64,000 nucleotides of DNA from Corynebacterium tuberculostearicum (GCF_013408445.1 NZ_JACBZL010000001.1:1488001-1552000), one strand, 5' to 3'; shown: positions 45,103-54,536, counted from the first letter of the stretch. A program made the numbers and translations. Notes: generated from the letters alone by a model not told the origin.

Positions 45103-45147
45103 CTAAATATTTTTTGGGTGTAGGTCGCTCAACTTTGCACAGGACGA

Positions 45148-46560
45148 TTAAACCTGCTTGTACTCCTCGTTTTCGTGGCCAAGAATCTGCAAGCTATGCG
45201 CAATGGCAAAGAAGGATACGGTCACTACCTGGACAAAAAGCGCCCACTTGAGATCTTCATTGAAGCTCTTAAAATCGCCAATGCTGCACAGGTGCGCAAT
45301 GCCGTTGGCGCCGGCCCACACGGCCAGGGTACTGATATAGACCAGCTGGTCAGTAGGGGTAATGCCCATTTCGATGACGAACTTGCGCAACAGGTCCATC
45401 ATGATGGCAAAGTTCTTGGTCATGCCCTCGTGGGAGCTGCCATCGCCATTGTGTGGAACGATGGAACCGCTGGCCAGCGCGATAATGGAACTGAAACGCT
45501 CTGGGTACATCATCGCGTAATTAAAATAGGCAGCCGCAACAATCTGCAGTTGGTCTACAGTGGGGGTGTCTTCCGGAAGCGCGGCGAGACAATCCTCGAA
45601 GACCTGGGCCATCTCCATGGTCGTGAGGGTTTCGGCCGCCTCACGCAGCGCGAAATCATTGTCCACGATGGCGGCTAGGAAGTCTTTAGAAGTTCCGAGC
45701 TTGTCGGCCACGTGATCAAAGAAGTGGCGGTCTACACCGCGGCGGCCGGCAACGCGCAAGGAGGCCTCGATGATGACCTGCTTAGCTTCCTCAGGATCCA
45801 TCTGCTCGAGGTTATCCGGAGCCACGAAGGGCTTTTCACGCTCGCTGCCCATAACCCCTTCTACGATGGCGCGGGCATCGTTCATGATAGGACGACGGTG
45901 CGGGATCTGCTTATTTTTAAACCAATATTGCAGGGCATCGACTACAAGGCGATCGACCTGCTTAAGGTTGGCGGCGCGAATAACGGCGTGCTGCAGGCGC
46001 AAGATGCCAACCACACTTAGATGGCCCATGCCATGGATGACGGCCCAACACGCCAAGGTGATGCGACCGATTTCTAGGGGCGAGATGTCTCCGTCTTGGG
46101 CAACGACGGCTCCTTGCTCTTCGGCAAAACGCTTGACGACGTCCAGCCCCATGTCCGCACCCGGAGTCCCCGACTTTTCCCCCTTGGCAAATTGGCAGAC
46201 GTGCTCCTCATCGAGGGCATCGTATTGCTCAAAAAGGTAGTGATAGATGGCGGGCTCGTCTTGTGCGTAGGCAAAATAAGCCTCTGCCAGCTGCATGAGA
46301 ACATCGCCGCCGGAATTATCCTCCGGCAGGTGGCGCGCCGCTTCCACCATGTATTCAGACATGCGACGATCCAAGAAGGCGGGGATTTCCGCGAGCATGT
46401 CAGCACCGGTGGCGAATTCCTCAGCCACCGCCTGTGGCGAGAGACCAGCCTGGTCCGCCACAGATTCCACAGTAACGGCCTGCTCGCCTTCGCAGCCCGC
46501 TACATAAACAGCGGCTTCCAGGATGATCACCCGCCTGGAAGCCCCATCCAACTGGTACAT
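45148..46560 (-). CDS. Tandem double TetR-family regulator
   Basis: 470 residues, about twice the size of a normal TetR protein. The first unit (about 1-220) starts RRVIILEAAVYVAGCEGEQAVTVESVADQAGLSPQAV, an N-terminal TetR helix-turn-helix. The second (about 240-470) starts AKQVIIEASLRVAGRRGVDRHFFDHVADKLGTSKDFL, again a TetR-type HTH, followed by ligand-domain helices. One chain may therefore act as a pseudo-dimer. Ligand and targets are unknown. Neighbours are clpB downstream and a glutamate symporter upstream. Confidence 0.8.
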   Translation of the reverse strand: MYQLDGASRRVIILEAAVYVAGCEGEQAVTVESVADQAGLSPQAVAEEFATGADMLAEIPAFLDRRMSEYMVEAARHLPEDNSGGDVLMQLAEAYFAYAQDEPAIYHYLFEQYDALDEEHVCQFAKGEKSGTPGADMGLDVVKRFAEEQGAVVAQDGDISPLEIGRITLACWAVIHGMGHLSVVGILRLQHAVIRAANLKQVDRLVVDALQYWFKNKQIPHRRPIMNDARAIVEGVMGSEREKPFVAPDNLEQMDPEEAKQVIIEASLRVAGRRGVDRHFFDHVADKLGTSKDFLAAIVDNDFALREAAETLTTMEMAQVFEDCLAALPEDTPTVDQLQIVAAAYFNYAMMYPERFSSIIALASGSIVPHNGDGSSHEGMTKNFAIMMDLLRKFVIEMGITPTDQLVYISTLAVWAGANGIAHLCSIGDFKSFNEDLKWALFVQVVTVSFFAIAHSLQILGHENEEYKQV

Positions 46561-46814
46561 CTAGTTCCTCATCAAGACAAAGATTGATACCCGCTGATTC
46601 TAACAAAATTTAAGGTACAGGGATAGTCACAATCGAATGTTCTTTTCGAGAAAGCCATTTCTCACCGATGTTAACGGTGGCAGTGCGGCCGATAGGCAAA
46701 GGTCACGGCCGCTAGCATCCCCATCACGCCCCACCGACGGATTATTTTCTTAACTTTAATGCGGCCAATCTCATAGTTTTTTTAAGGTTGACGAGGGGGC
46801 GTCGGCAAGCGAGG

Positions 46815-48188
46815 CTATGCCTGCTTCTGTCCTACATGGCCGATGCCCTCTTGAAAGATGGTGCCGCGCGGCGGCAGAAGGCGCATGGATTTGAAGGCAA
46901 TGTAGACGCCGATGGAAATCGCCAGGGAAATGGCGCCGAAGGCGCCGGTGAATCCGTACATCACAGCCATAGGTGCAATGATGGTCCACGAGATTTCGAA
47001 TGGGCCGAAACCGATGTAGGCCATGCCGTATTCGGACAGCGTGCCGGACTTGAGCTTGGGGTCCACAATCTTGAGGATGGCGATGCCGGTCGCCACGGTG
47101 GCGGTGGCCCAGCCCCAGCCAAAGATGCCGCGCTCAATCCAGCGCTCACCAAAGAACTCGGCCGGGAACCACAGCAAGAAGAACACGCAGAAGATGGTGC
47201 CCAGGACGAAGAGCAGGAGAAGTGCCTGCCAATAAGAGGCAATAGCGGCCGGGACAATGGCGGCCACGCCGAAGGCAATGAGGTAGTCCGTGGCCGCACC
47301 AGAGATGGAGGAAATGGAGTCCTTATCCAGGTAGTCCTCTGCGCCAACGAAGTTCATAAGCGCGCGGAAGATTAGGCCCACCACCATGGACATAGCAAAA
47401 AGCGGAACGGAAACGTTTTCCCAGATGCTGCTCAGGCCCTGGTTGATCCCATAGGCGGTCATCACGGTCAAGATGATGAAGCCGAAGTGCAACGCGAGCG
47501 GCTCAATGGAGGAGGGGTTGGTGGTAGCGCGGCCGAGCGACGGGCGCTCATCGATGTTTTTGATGTAGCCGCGGCGCAGCTCTTCCGGCAGCTCCTTAGG
47601 CACGTGGGAAACCTTGCCCTTGCGAATGCCCCAGTTGCCGGCGATCACGCCGCCAATGATTGCCGCCAGTGTGCCGACGGTCGCGGAGGTAAAGCCCAGT
47701 GAGGAGGCGGCATCGGCGCCCACGCCTTCGAGCGCGCCACCCACAGCCGCGGCGGTACCAAAGCCGCCGGTAAAGCCAACGGGCAGCATCATGCCGAACC
47801 AATTTGGGGTATCAAATAGCGGCGCGAAGAGGAAAAGACCCAACACGATGAACAGGCCCCACTGGCCGGTAAACATCATGGTGGAATAGCCCCACATATT
47901 GCGCGCGCCCTTGCCCATGTTGCCGCCTACTTCCATGGAGTAGGCCATAGACGCAAAGACCACCGCGATGAGGATGGAGGTGTAGTCACCCAAATTATCG
48001 GAGAAGTTAATCCAACCCAGCACGTTTGGACCAACCAGCAGGCCGATGAGGCCGGCGGTAATCGGGGCAGGTAGCAACAGGTCCTGGAAGATGAACTTCA
48101 CTTGGTGACGCAGGACGTTACCGATGACCATGAGCAAAGAAATCCAGCCCACATCCAGCATGAGCGTATAAGCGGAAAAATCTTCCAT
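46815..48188 (-). CDS. Sodium/glutamate symporter, GltS-like
   Basis: 457 residues, with about 10-12 membrane helices spread across the chain. Characteristic Gly-rich stretches are LPVGFTGGFGTAAAVGGALEG and its second-half counterpart SSISGAATDYLIAFGVAAIV, which suit the inverted-repeat reentrant loops of the ESS/GltS family. It would import glutamate or a similar anion with sodium. It is larger than E. coli GltS and rather divergent, so the substrate is tentative. Divergent from the flavohemoprotein. Confidence 0.8.
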   Translation of the reverse strand: MEDFSAYTLMLDVGWISLLMVIGNVLRHQVKFIFQDLLLPAPITAGLIGLLVGPNVLGWINFSDNLGDYTSILIAVVFASMAYSMEVGGNMGKGARNMWGYSTMMFTGQWGLFIVLGLFLFAPLFDTPNWFGMMLPVGFTGGFGTAAAVGGALEGVGADAASSLGFTSATVGTLAAIIGGVIAGNWGIRKGKVSHVPKELPEELRRGYIKNIDERPSLGRATTNPSSIEPLALHFGFIILTVMTAYGINQGLSSIWENVSVPLFAMSMVVGLIFRALMNFVGAEDYLDKDSISSISGAATDYLIAFGVAAIVPAAIASYWQALLLLFVLGTIFCVFFLLWFPAEFFGERWIERGIFGWGWATATVATGIAILKIVDPKLKSGTLSEYGMAYIGFGPFEISWTIIAPMAVMYGFTGAFGAISLAISIGVYIAFKSMRLLPPRGTIFQEGIGHVGQKQA

Positions 48189-48367
48189 GGAGACCCTTTC
48201 TAGCTGTGCAATTATGGCGGCTTGCCCCCGTTAGAGGGCAGACGGATAGGGAATACAATACCTTCCGCTAAGTGATCCACAACATAGGCTCCCGTTTTCA
48301 CCCCCACTACAGCTTTCAGTAGGTAGCTCGACCTCCGGTGCGGCACCGACTATTAGGATGATGAGAC

Positions 48368-49540
48368 ATGTGGGAATTGGGCGAGCATTTTCGAAATTAC
48401 GCAGACGAGTACCGCGATGCGGTGCACGAGCATTTCTTTAACGCGGTGCCCGAATCCCGGCAGATATTCGCCCTGTCTATGCGCGATACCCATACCTCTA
48501 TGGTCCCCGCGCTGGCGTGGGTGATTGAACATACGGAGCCGGGACAGCCCCTGCTTGCCGACGTCTCCGCAAAACTCACCCAACTGGCCCGCGATCACCG
48601 CCGGCATGGGTTTCCGGCCGAGATTTATTCTCGTTTTGAACACGCCCTGATAGCGGGCCTGCGAGTCCTGGCACTGACGCAGTATCAGTACGATTTCGCC
48701 CGCGATGTCATCCACCGCGTATGCACGACGATGGCCGAGGCCGCCGGGGAATCTGATGCCGCCGGCGAAGCACCGGCGCACTCGGCGCAAGTGGTGGCGG
48801 TGGATCACCCCACTCGCGAGACCTCCATCATCCGTGTGGAGGCTGGCCTGGCTGTGCCCTATCAACCGGGTCAGCACTTTCCGGTGACCACGCAGTACTT
48901 GCCGGGACAATGGCGGATGCTCACCCCTGCGCAGCCGAGCGACGGAACCGGCCAAGTGGTCTTTCATGTCTCCACCGCGGGCGAGGCTTCCCGGTCCCTC
49001 GCGCACGCGCAGCCCGGCGATTGGTGGACCTTGGGCCAGCCCGCCGGCGGCATTAGCCTCCAGAACGCGGACGCAGGAGAACTGGTCATCATCGCCTACG
49101 GCACCGGCTGGGCCACGGCTCGCTGCGCGGTGCTCGCCGCGCTTGACGATAAAGACCGCAGCCGAGTACCGCGCCTCTTTGCCGTGGCGGGCAGCCCCGG
49201 CGCCCACTATGACACCTACTTCCAGCAGAACCTGGCAGCCCTCGGCGTCCCAGTGCGCCGCATCGTGCGGGAAGAAAAAGACCCGTGGTTGCTCAATGCC
49301 CGCGAATTAGCCGCCGGCGCTGACTACGTAGTCTCCGGGGAACCGACCGATGTAGTAGTCAACGAGGTGGAGTTATCCACAGGCACTCCCCCGCGCTTCC
49401 TACTCGTCGGGCCGGCTGAAGAGGTTATGGAAGGCGCGGAAAGGTTGGTTCAAAGGGGCGTCGGCAAGCAGCAGATCGACGTCCTTAGCTGGGGCCGCGA
49501 CGGGCGCTGGCAGCCGGAAGACTACGCGGCGCTGACCTAG
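48368..49540 (+). CDS. Flavohemoprotein-like globin-oxidoreductase
   Basis: 390 residues. Globin domain (1-125) with a likely proximal heme His in ARDHRRHGFPAEIYSRF, then a ferredoxin-reductase-like FAD/NAD(P)H module (135-390). Classic flavohemoglobins detoxify nitric oxide. This one is divergent: the distal B10 position seems to be His rather than Tyr (in AVHEHFF), the FAD motif RxYS reads WRMLTP, and the NAD(P) loop is YGTGWATAR. It may do NO dioxygenation or a different heme reduction. Its stop overlaps that of the convergent hydrolase. Confidence 0.8.
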   Translation: MWELGEHFRNYADEYRDAVHEHFFNAVPESRQIFALSMRDTHTSMVPALAWVIEHTEPGQPLLADVSAKLTQLARDHRRHGFPAEIYSRFEHALIAGLRVLALTQYQYDFARDVIHRVCTTMAEAAGESDAAGEAPAHSAQVVAVDHPTRETSIIRVEAGLAVPYQPGQHFPVTTQYLPGQWRMLTPAQPSDGTGQVVFHVSTAGEASRSLAHAQPGDWWTLGQPAGGISLQNADAGELVIIAYGTGWATARCAVLAALDDKDRSRVPRLFAVAGSPGAHYDTYFQQNLAALGVPVRRIVREEKDPWLLNARELAAGADYVVSGEPTDVVVNEVELSTGTPPRFLLVGPAEEVMEGAERLVQRGVGKQQIDVLSWGRDGRWQPEDYAALT

Positions 49541-50352
49541 TCCGCAGTGGCCACAACCGGCAGGGCGCGGCGGGTTTTCGCTACCTCATTCGGATCGATG
49601 TCGGCATAGAGGATGTCATCTTCGTAGTCGGCCTCGGCCATGCGCACGCCATTCGGATCAACGATGGTGGAATGGCCAATGCCCGTTGGTCCGGAAGGAT
49701 TGCCCGCCTCAGCGTCACCACCCGGGCGCGATTGGCCGGCCGCGAGGATATAGCTGGTGGAATCCAAGGCACGCGCGGCCGTGAGCAGGCGCCACTGCTC
49801 CAGCTTTCCGGGGCCGTCCGCCCAGCTCGTGGGCACTACAATGAGCTGCGCGCCCTGGCTGGCCAGCTCCTTAAACTGCTCCGGGAAACGGATGTCATAG
49901 CAGGTGGCTACGCCCACAATAAGGTCATCCACGTCGAAGGCCACGAGCGATTCGCCGGCGAAGACCGTATCCGATTCGCGGTAGTCAAAGGCATCATAGG
50001 TGTGGATCTTGTCGTAGCCACCCAGCACGCCAGGGCCTGCAATGAGCGCCGTATTGGTCACGCGATTAATGGTCTTGCCCTCGCGCTCCACGGTATCGGC
50101 TGGGCAAAACATGCCGGCCACGACGGTAACCTCGAGCTCCTCTGCGAGCGTTTGGATCGCCGTGGCGAACGGGCCTTCGAGCGTCTGCGCCTGCTCATCA
50201 AGGCGCCCAGAGCGGAAATTCTGCGCCGTGGCCTCCGGTAGCACGATTAACCGCGCGCCGTTTCCGGCCGCCTCCCGGATCTTGGCAAGCGCCAGTTCCT
50301 GGTTTTCGGTGATATTTCCGGTGGACGTTAACTGCACTGCTGCTACCTTCAT
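49537..50352 (-). CDS. Carbon-nitrogen hydrolase (nitrilase superfamily, Nit/omega-amidase-like)
   Basis: About 271 residues. All catalytic residues of the superfamily are visible: Glu in RLIVLPEATA, Lys in GYDKIHTYDAF, and Cys in VGVATCYDIRFPEQF. Such enzymes hydrolyse amides, for example deaminated glutathione or omega-amides; the substrate is unknown. The ATG at 50352 starts MKVAAVQL, normal for the family, but GGGAGG lies only one base upstream of it. A TTG at 50361 is an alternative. Confidence 0.87.
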   Translation of the reverse strand: MKVAAVQLTSTGNITENQELALAKIREAAGNGARLIVLPEATAQNFRSGRLDEQAQTLEGPFATAIQTLAEELEVTVVAGMFCPADTVEREGKTINRVTNTALIAGPGVLGGYDKIHTYDAFDYRESDTVFAGESLVAFDVDDLIVGVATCYDIRFPEQFKELASQGAQLIVVPTSWADGPGKLEQWRLLTAARALDSTSYILAAGQSRPGGDAEAGNPSGPTGIGHSTIVDPNGVRMAEADYEDDILYADIDPNEVAKTRRALPVVATAD

Positions 50353-50443
50353 GCCTCCCAAAATAATGAAGCAGGGCGGAGTTATCCACAGGCTGTGCCT
50401 TTACCCCTAGCGCGGCGTTGTGTGGTCCTTCAGGCTTAAGGGC

Positions 50444-50707
50444 ATGAGTTATGTAGAAATTCCCACGCACCTGCCCGATTACGTCCGCTCCCTCATATCG
50501 CGTCCTCCGCTGCCACCGCCGACGGCCGCGCTCGATACTGCCTGTCGCACCGCGGCCGCACTAGAGCGAGCCCGTGCCACCTGGTCCAGCACCGTGGCTG
50601 CAACGGAGGATGCCACGGCCGAGCAATTGCGTTCCGTCGACGCCTTCCTCCACACTGCTGCCGGGATGGATTCTCACCTGGGCCATACATTAGGAGATGC
50701 ACGATGA
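50444..50707 (+). CDS. Small helical protein coupled to a DUF1023 hydrolase
   Basis: 87 residues, starting MSYVEIPTHLPDYV. Mostly helical, with no signal peptide or membrane segment. Its size and helix-Trp-helix content (RATWSSTVAA) recall WXG100-type partners, but no clear WXG motif is present. ATGA overlap with the next gene implies tight coupling, so the two products probably act together. Confidence 0.75.
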   Translation: MSYVEIPTHLPDYVRSLISRPPLPPPTAALDTACRTAAALERARATWSSTVAATEDATAEQLRSVDAFLHTAAGMDSHLGHTLGDAR

Positions 50708-51870
50708 CCCTATCCGTGGCTTTAAAAAACAGTGCCAGTACGTTGCACAGCGAACACGCTGAACTGCGCTTTCGCCTTATAGATGCGCACCAGGATTGGC
50801 GCGACCTATCACTGGGTGGGCCCGCCGGCGAGGCCGCGCGCACCAGTTTGGCCAGCTACACCGACTGGCTCGCACAACCGCTGCACCAGATGGAGCAGGT
50901 TGCCACCACCCTTGAACTCCACGCCAACCTGCAGGCCCGCCGCGAGGAACTCGAGGACCGCATCATCGCATTTCTAGGACAAGTGGATGAACGCAATGGC
51001 GCCGCGGCCAGCGCCGCAGGGCTCTTGTTGAATCAGGTGCGGGCGCTGGGCGATTCCCTCGACTGGCTCTGCTCCCAAGAAATCGATGCCCTGTGTACGC
51101 CTAGCGGGGTGGCCCCACCCGTGCGCTTGGAAGACTTCTCCGATCTTCCAGTGGATACCGTCCACGAGATTAATCTTGCCCACGCCAGCGAGCACGTATC
51201 TCAGCTAGCCGCGCAGAACCCAGATATGCGAGTGCTAGAAACTAGCGACGGGCGGCTCGTAGCCATGGTGGACCCTGGCGGCTTCCGGACTACGCCGGCA
51301 TCACTTACCACCTTCGTAGAAGGGGTTCACTCCTCCGATCCAGAAACCTGGCAGCGCGCGGTGGACCGCGGCCGCAATCTTGCTAAGGCCAGCGGCGGGC
51401 CCGCGGTGGTGTGGTTGGGCTACCAGGCGCCCTCCTCCCTGTCCCGTGCGGTTCACGCCACTCCCGCGCGAACTGCCAGTCAAGAACTCGCCCGGTTTCA
51501 GCGCTCGCTTGGTGCACGCTATCCACAGGCCAAGCGCACCGTAGTGGGATATTCCTATGGTTCTGTCGTCACCGGGCACGCCGCAAAGCAAGAAAAGATT
51601 GCTAATGACGTAGTGCTCGTCGGTAGCCCCGGCACCGGCGCTGGCCACGCCTCAGAACTGCACGGCCGCATCTGGGCAGCCACAAACGCCAACGACCCCA
51701 TCGCTATTACGACGGGGCCTCACGCCGGCATCCATGGCCCCGATCCCACCATTGATACCTTTGGCGCCACTCCCCTTCCCGGTGCGGATGGTCTCCCTGG
51801 CGATCATGGCTCCTATTGGGAGGACCCCTGGTTCTTGCGTGGCCTAGGCCACGTGGCACGCGCGAACTAG
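50704..51870 (+). CDS. DUF1023 alpha/beta-hydrolase
   Basis: 388 residues. The N-terminal half (1-170) is helical with a WRDLSLGGPAGEAAR segment like the helical domains joined to WXG100 systems. The C-terminal half is a DUF1023 hydrolase with the nucleophile elbow VVGYSYGSVV, a preceding VWLGYQAPSSL, and a late HGSYWED that offers the catalytic His. The substrate is unknown; DUF1023 proteins are actinobacterial and often near secretion genes, but no ESX gene is seen here. Confidence 0.82.
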   Translation: MTLSVALKNSASTLHSEHAELRFRLIDAHQDWRDLSLGGPAGEAARTSLASYTDWLAQPLHQMEQVATTLELHANLQARREELEDRIIAFLGQVDERNGAAASAAGLLLNQVRALGDSLDWLCSQEIDALCTPSGVAPPVRLEDFSDLPVDTVHEINLAHASEHVSQLAAQNPDMRVLETSDGRLVAMVDPGGFRTTPASLTTFVEGVHSSDPETWQRAVDRGRNLAKASGGPAVVWLGYQAPSSLSRAVHATPARTASQELARFQRSLGARYPQAKRTVVGYSYGSVVTGHAAKQEKIANDVVLVGSPGTGAGHASELHGRIWAATNANDPIAITTGPHAGIHGPDPTIDTFGATPLPGADGLPGDHGSYWEDPWFLRGLGHVARAN

Positions 51871-51888
51871 TCCGAGGGGTAAGGCCTT

Positions 51889-51978
51889 TTAGAACAAACC
51901 GGCCGGCTGGTCCGAATAGGAGACCAACATATTCTTAGTCTCCTGATAGTGGCCCAGCATCATCAAGTGGTTCTCACG
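51889..51978 (-). pseudogene. Remnant of an aldehyde dehydrogenase C-terminus
   Basis: Minus-strand reading gives [20 protein letters not shown], then YSDQPAGLF and a TAA at 51889-51891. This is the typical C-terminal end of bacterial acetaldehyde/aldehyde dehydrogenases. Upstream, the sequence runs straight into the hspR terminator at 51993, so everything else of about 500 codons is gone. From memory an ald gene sits beside hspR in C. glutamicum, which fits a lineage-specific deletion. Confidence 0.8.
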
Positions 51979-51992
51979 CCAAGGCCGAAGAA

Positions 51993-52028
51993 AACCCCGC
52001 AGCCAGCGGGAAAGCTGGCTGCGGGGTT
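51993..52028 (-). terminator. Terminator of the hspR operon
   Basis: A perfect 14-bp stem, AACCCCGCAGCCAG with CTGGCTGCGGGGTT, and an 8-base loop; TTTTCTTC follows on the minus strand. Confidence 0.88.
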
Positions 52029-52055
52029 GGGTTTAACTCGTCTGCAGATTGAGAT

Positions 52056-52505
52056 TTAGTCCTGGCCGTATCCACGGCCGCGGGCGCGCTTGCGCTCACG
52101 CGCGGTGCGTGGGCTCCACATCACCACGGAGGTGGACCGTGGGACATGGACAAGCTCACCACTGCGCTGCGGGCGGCGTCCAGCGGCCTGCTCGCGCAGG
52201 GCCCGGACCTCGTCAGCTAAAGCGTCGCGCTCGGCCTCGAGTCGATCGCGTTCCTCGGTCAACTCGATGATGGACTTGATGCCGGCAAGGTTGACGCCAT
52301 CGTCTTGGGACAGCGCCTGAATCTTGCGCAGCAGCTCGATATCCCGGTCGGAGTAGCGGCGGCCACCGCCGCGAGTGCGGGCCGGGGAGACCAAGCCCAT
52401 GCGGTCATAGGTGCGCAGGGTTTGGGCATGCATTCCGGAGAGTTCCGCAGCTACGGAGATGACGTAGACCGCGGTGCCGGAATCTTCTGCCTTTCCAGTG
52501 CTCAT
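52056..52505 (-). CDS. hspR: Heat-shock repressor HspR (MerR family)
   Basis: 149 residues. MerR-type winged helix with YVISVAAELSGMHAQTLRTYDRMGLVSPARTRGGGRRYSDRDI, then a coiled-coil-like LTEERDRLEAERDALADEV and a basic tail. In actinobacteria HspR binds HAIR sites with DnaK as co-repressor and represses dnaK and clpB; HAIR sites are seen before both here. It is the last gene of the cluster, 20 bp after dnaJ. Confidence 0.95.
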   Translation of the reverse strand: MSTGKAEDSGTAVYVISVAAELSGMHAQTLRTYDRMGLVSPARTRGGGRRYSDRDIELLRKIQALSQDDGVNLAGIKSIIELTEERDRLEAERDALADEVRALREQAAGRRPQRSGELVHVPRSTSVVMWSPRTARERKRARGRGYGQD

Positions 52506-52525
52506 TTTTTAACACACCTCCTGCC

Positions 52526-53731
52526 TTAAGCATTCTCGGCGCCGGCCCAACCCGCACGCGGGTTGAAACCGGAGTCCTTTTCCGCTTGAGCATAGGTACG
52601 CAGGGCGCTGGAGGCGGCGGCATCGAGCTTGGTGGGCACGGTGACCTGCACGGTAACCAGCAGATCACCGGAGTTGCCACCGCGCTTGGCGATGCCCCTT
52701 CCGCGCACCCTCAACGTTCGTCCATCCGGCGTTCCAGCGGGGATCTTCACGCGCACCGGGTTATCCAAGGTAGGAACCGCGATGGTATCGCCCAAGGCCA
52801 GCTCGGTGAAGGAAACCGGAACGGTGACATGGAGGTCATCGCCCTCGCGAGTAAAGACCTTGTCCGGCTTTACAGTCACCGCTACGAAGAGGTCACCGGC
52901 CGGGGTGCCGTTGGGACCTGCTTCGCCCTGACCGGCGAGGCGGACCTTTTGCCCATCGATGACGCCGGCGGGGATGCGCACGGTGATATTGCGGGTGCGG
53001 TGAACCGTACCGGTGCCGTGGCAATCCTTGCACGGATCCGTGATGCGGCGGCCGGTGCCATCGCAGTCCTTGCATGGGGCAGAGAAACCGAAGGCGCCGC
53101 GGTTTTCCGAGGTAAAACCGGTACCACTGCAGGTGCCACAGGTAGAGGTCTTGCCGGAAGCGGAGCCCGAGCCGTGGCACGTGGTGCACGGCGCATTGCC
53201 GCTGAGTGCCAGGGGAATGGTGGTTCCCTTAGCGGCCTCGCGGAAGTCGAGGGTTATTTCCGTTTCGACGTCGGCCCCCCGCGACGGTTTAGCTGAGTGG
53301 CCAGCACTACCGCCGCGGTTGAAAACGCTACCGAAGATATCCCCAACACCGCCGCCTTGAGCCGATCCTCCAGCGGATCCTCCGAAGAGGTCCGAGAGGT
53401 CGAATTCTTGCGCACCTTGTCCACCCATGCGCGTGGATCGAAACCCGCCGGGAAATCCGGCGCCTCCCATCCGTCCAAAGCCGCCTCCATTGCGGAGCAT
53501 GGCCTTGAACTGGTCGTATTCCTTGCGCTCGGTGGCGTCGGAAAGCACGTCGTAGGCTTCCGCAACCTTTTTGAACCTTTCCGCTGCCGCGGGGTCGTCC
53601 GGGTGGGTATCGGGGTGATTTTCGCGTGCTAGCTTGCGGTAAGCACGCTTAATCTCGTTCTGGTCTGCGGACGAGGAGACCCCCAGATCCGCATAGTAAT
53701 CTTTGTCTGCCCATTCGGGTTTAGCGCTCAC
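52526..53731 (-). CDS. dnaJ: Chaperone DnaJ
   Basis: 401 residues. J domain (about 8-75) with the HPD tripeptide in [11 protein letters not shown], a Gly/Phe-rich region with GGFGRMGG, and a zinc domain with four CxxCxGxG motifs ([32 protein letters not shown]). Two C-terminal substrate-binding domains follow. Full type-I DnaJ, stimulating DnaK ATPase. It is separated from grpE by 97 bp containing a terminator-like hairpin. Confidence 0.97.
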   Translation of the reverse strand: MSAKPEWADKDYYADLGVSSSADQNEIKRAYRKLARENHPDTHPDDPAAAERFKKVAEAYDVLSDATERKEYDQFKAMLRNGGGFGRMGGAGFPGGFRSTRMGGQGAQEFDLSDLFGGSAGGSAQGGGVGDIFGSVFNRGGSAGHSAKPSRGADVETEITLDFREAAKGTTIPLALSGNAPCTTCHGSGSASGKTSTCGTCSGTGFTSENRGAFGFSAPCKDCDGTGRRITDPCKDCHGTGTVHRTRNITVRIPAGVIDGQKVRLAGQGEAGPNGTPAGDLFVAVTVKPDKVFTREGDDLHVTVPVSFTELALGDTIAVPTLDNPVRVKIPAGTPDGRTLRVRGRGIAKRGGNSGDLLVTVQVTVPTKLDAAASSALRTYAQAEKDSGFNPRAGWAGAENA

Positions 53732-53774
53732 TGGGCATCTCCTCCTTTCAAAGAGAATCGATACAAGTTAAGTA

Positions 53775-53821
53775 AAAGGGCGCCGCGGGAAGGTCACTAG
53801 TCAATTCCCAGGGCGCCCTTT
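53775..53821 (-). terminator. Terminator-like hairpin between grpE and dnaJ
   Basis: AAAGGGCGCC (53775-53784) pairs perfectly with GGCGCCCTTT (53812-53821); GGGAA/TTCCC pairs inside. On the minus strand TTTTACTT follows the stem. It may set a lower level of dnaJ-hspR relative to dnaK-grpE. Confidence 0.75.
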
Positions 53822-53828
53822 ATGTTAT

Positions 53829-54536
53829 TTACTCGGATTCTTCCGAGCTGCCGGACTCATCGCTGGGGTCCGCGATGATGACCATGGCATTGCGCACGAG
53901 CCTGTCGCCTACGCGGTAGCCCTTGCGCAGCACAGTGCCAAGCACCTGCTCATCGCCGGAGGACAAGTCCTGCACGGCCTCGTGGACCTCAGGGTCGAAG
54001 GCATCGCCTTCCACACCAAAGGCAGCGAGGTCGTGCTTTTCCAGCGTGCTGTAGAACTTATCCGCAAACGCCTTGAGCGGGCCTTCCAAGTCGCCGTGTT
54101 CACGAGCCAGTTCCAGGTCATCAAGGACAGGCAGCATATCTGCGATGACCTTGGCCTTGGCGGTCTCGATTACGGCCTGGCGGTCGCGCTCGGTGCGGCG
54201 GCGGTAGTTGGTGTATTCCGCATTCAGACGCTGCAGGTCTTCCGTGCGTTCTGCCAACTGTGCTTCCACATCGCTGGCGCCGGTGCCTACGGGCTCTTCG
54301 CCCGCTGCTTCGGCTTCTACCTCATCAGCGTTGACATCCGCCAGCGCTTCTTCGAGGTCAGCATCGAGGGTGGGATCCAGCTCGGCTTCTTCGGTGGCGT
54401 CAGCCTGTGCTTCCTGCGCAGCCTGGGCCTCCTCAGCCTGTTCGGCAGCAGCCTCAGCGCGGTCAGCCGAGGTAGCCTCCGGATCCGTGTTTTCCGGGTC
54501 GCCTGGGTTGTGCGGCATTCCGCTGTCCTGAGTCAT
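53829..54536 (-). CDS. grpE: Nucleotide exchange factor GrpE
   Basis: 235 residues. A long acidic Ala/Glu-rich N-terminal extension (1-85), then the coiled coil with [20 protein letters not shown], and the C-terminal beta domain with [20 protein letters not shown]. Releases ADP from DnaK. Its ATG overlaps the dnaK stop by one base (TAATG). Confidence 0.95.
   Translation of the reverse strand: MTQDSGMPHNPGDPENTDPEATSADRAEAAAEQAEEAQAAQEAQADATEEAELDPTLDADLEEALADVNADEVEAEAAGEEPVGTGASDVEAQLAERTEDLQRLNAEYTNYRRRTERDRQAVIETAKAKVIADMLPVLDDLELAREHGDLEGPLKAFADKFYSTLEKHDLAAFGVEGDAFDPEVHEAVQDLSSGDEQVLGTVLRKGYRVGDRLVRNAMVIIADPSDESGSSEESE

Noticed and set aside
46561..46814. Small gene between the symporter and the double TetR regulator
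   Set aside because: Short frames only, without ribosome sites or coding-like composition; treated as intergenic.
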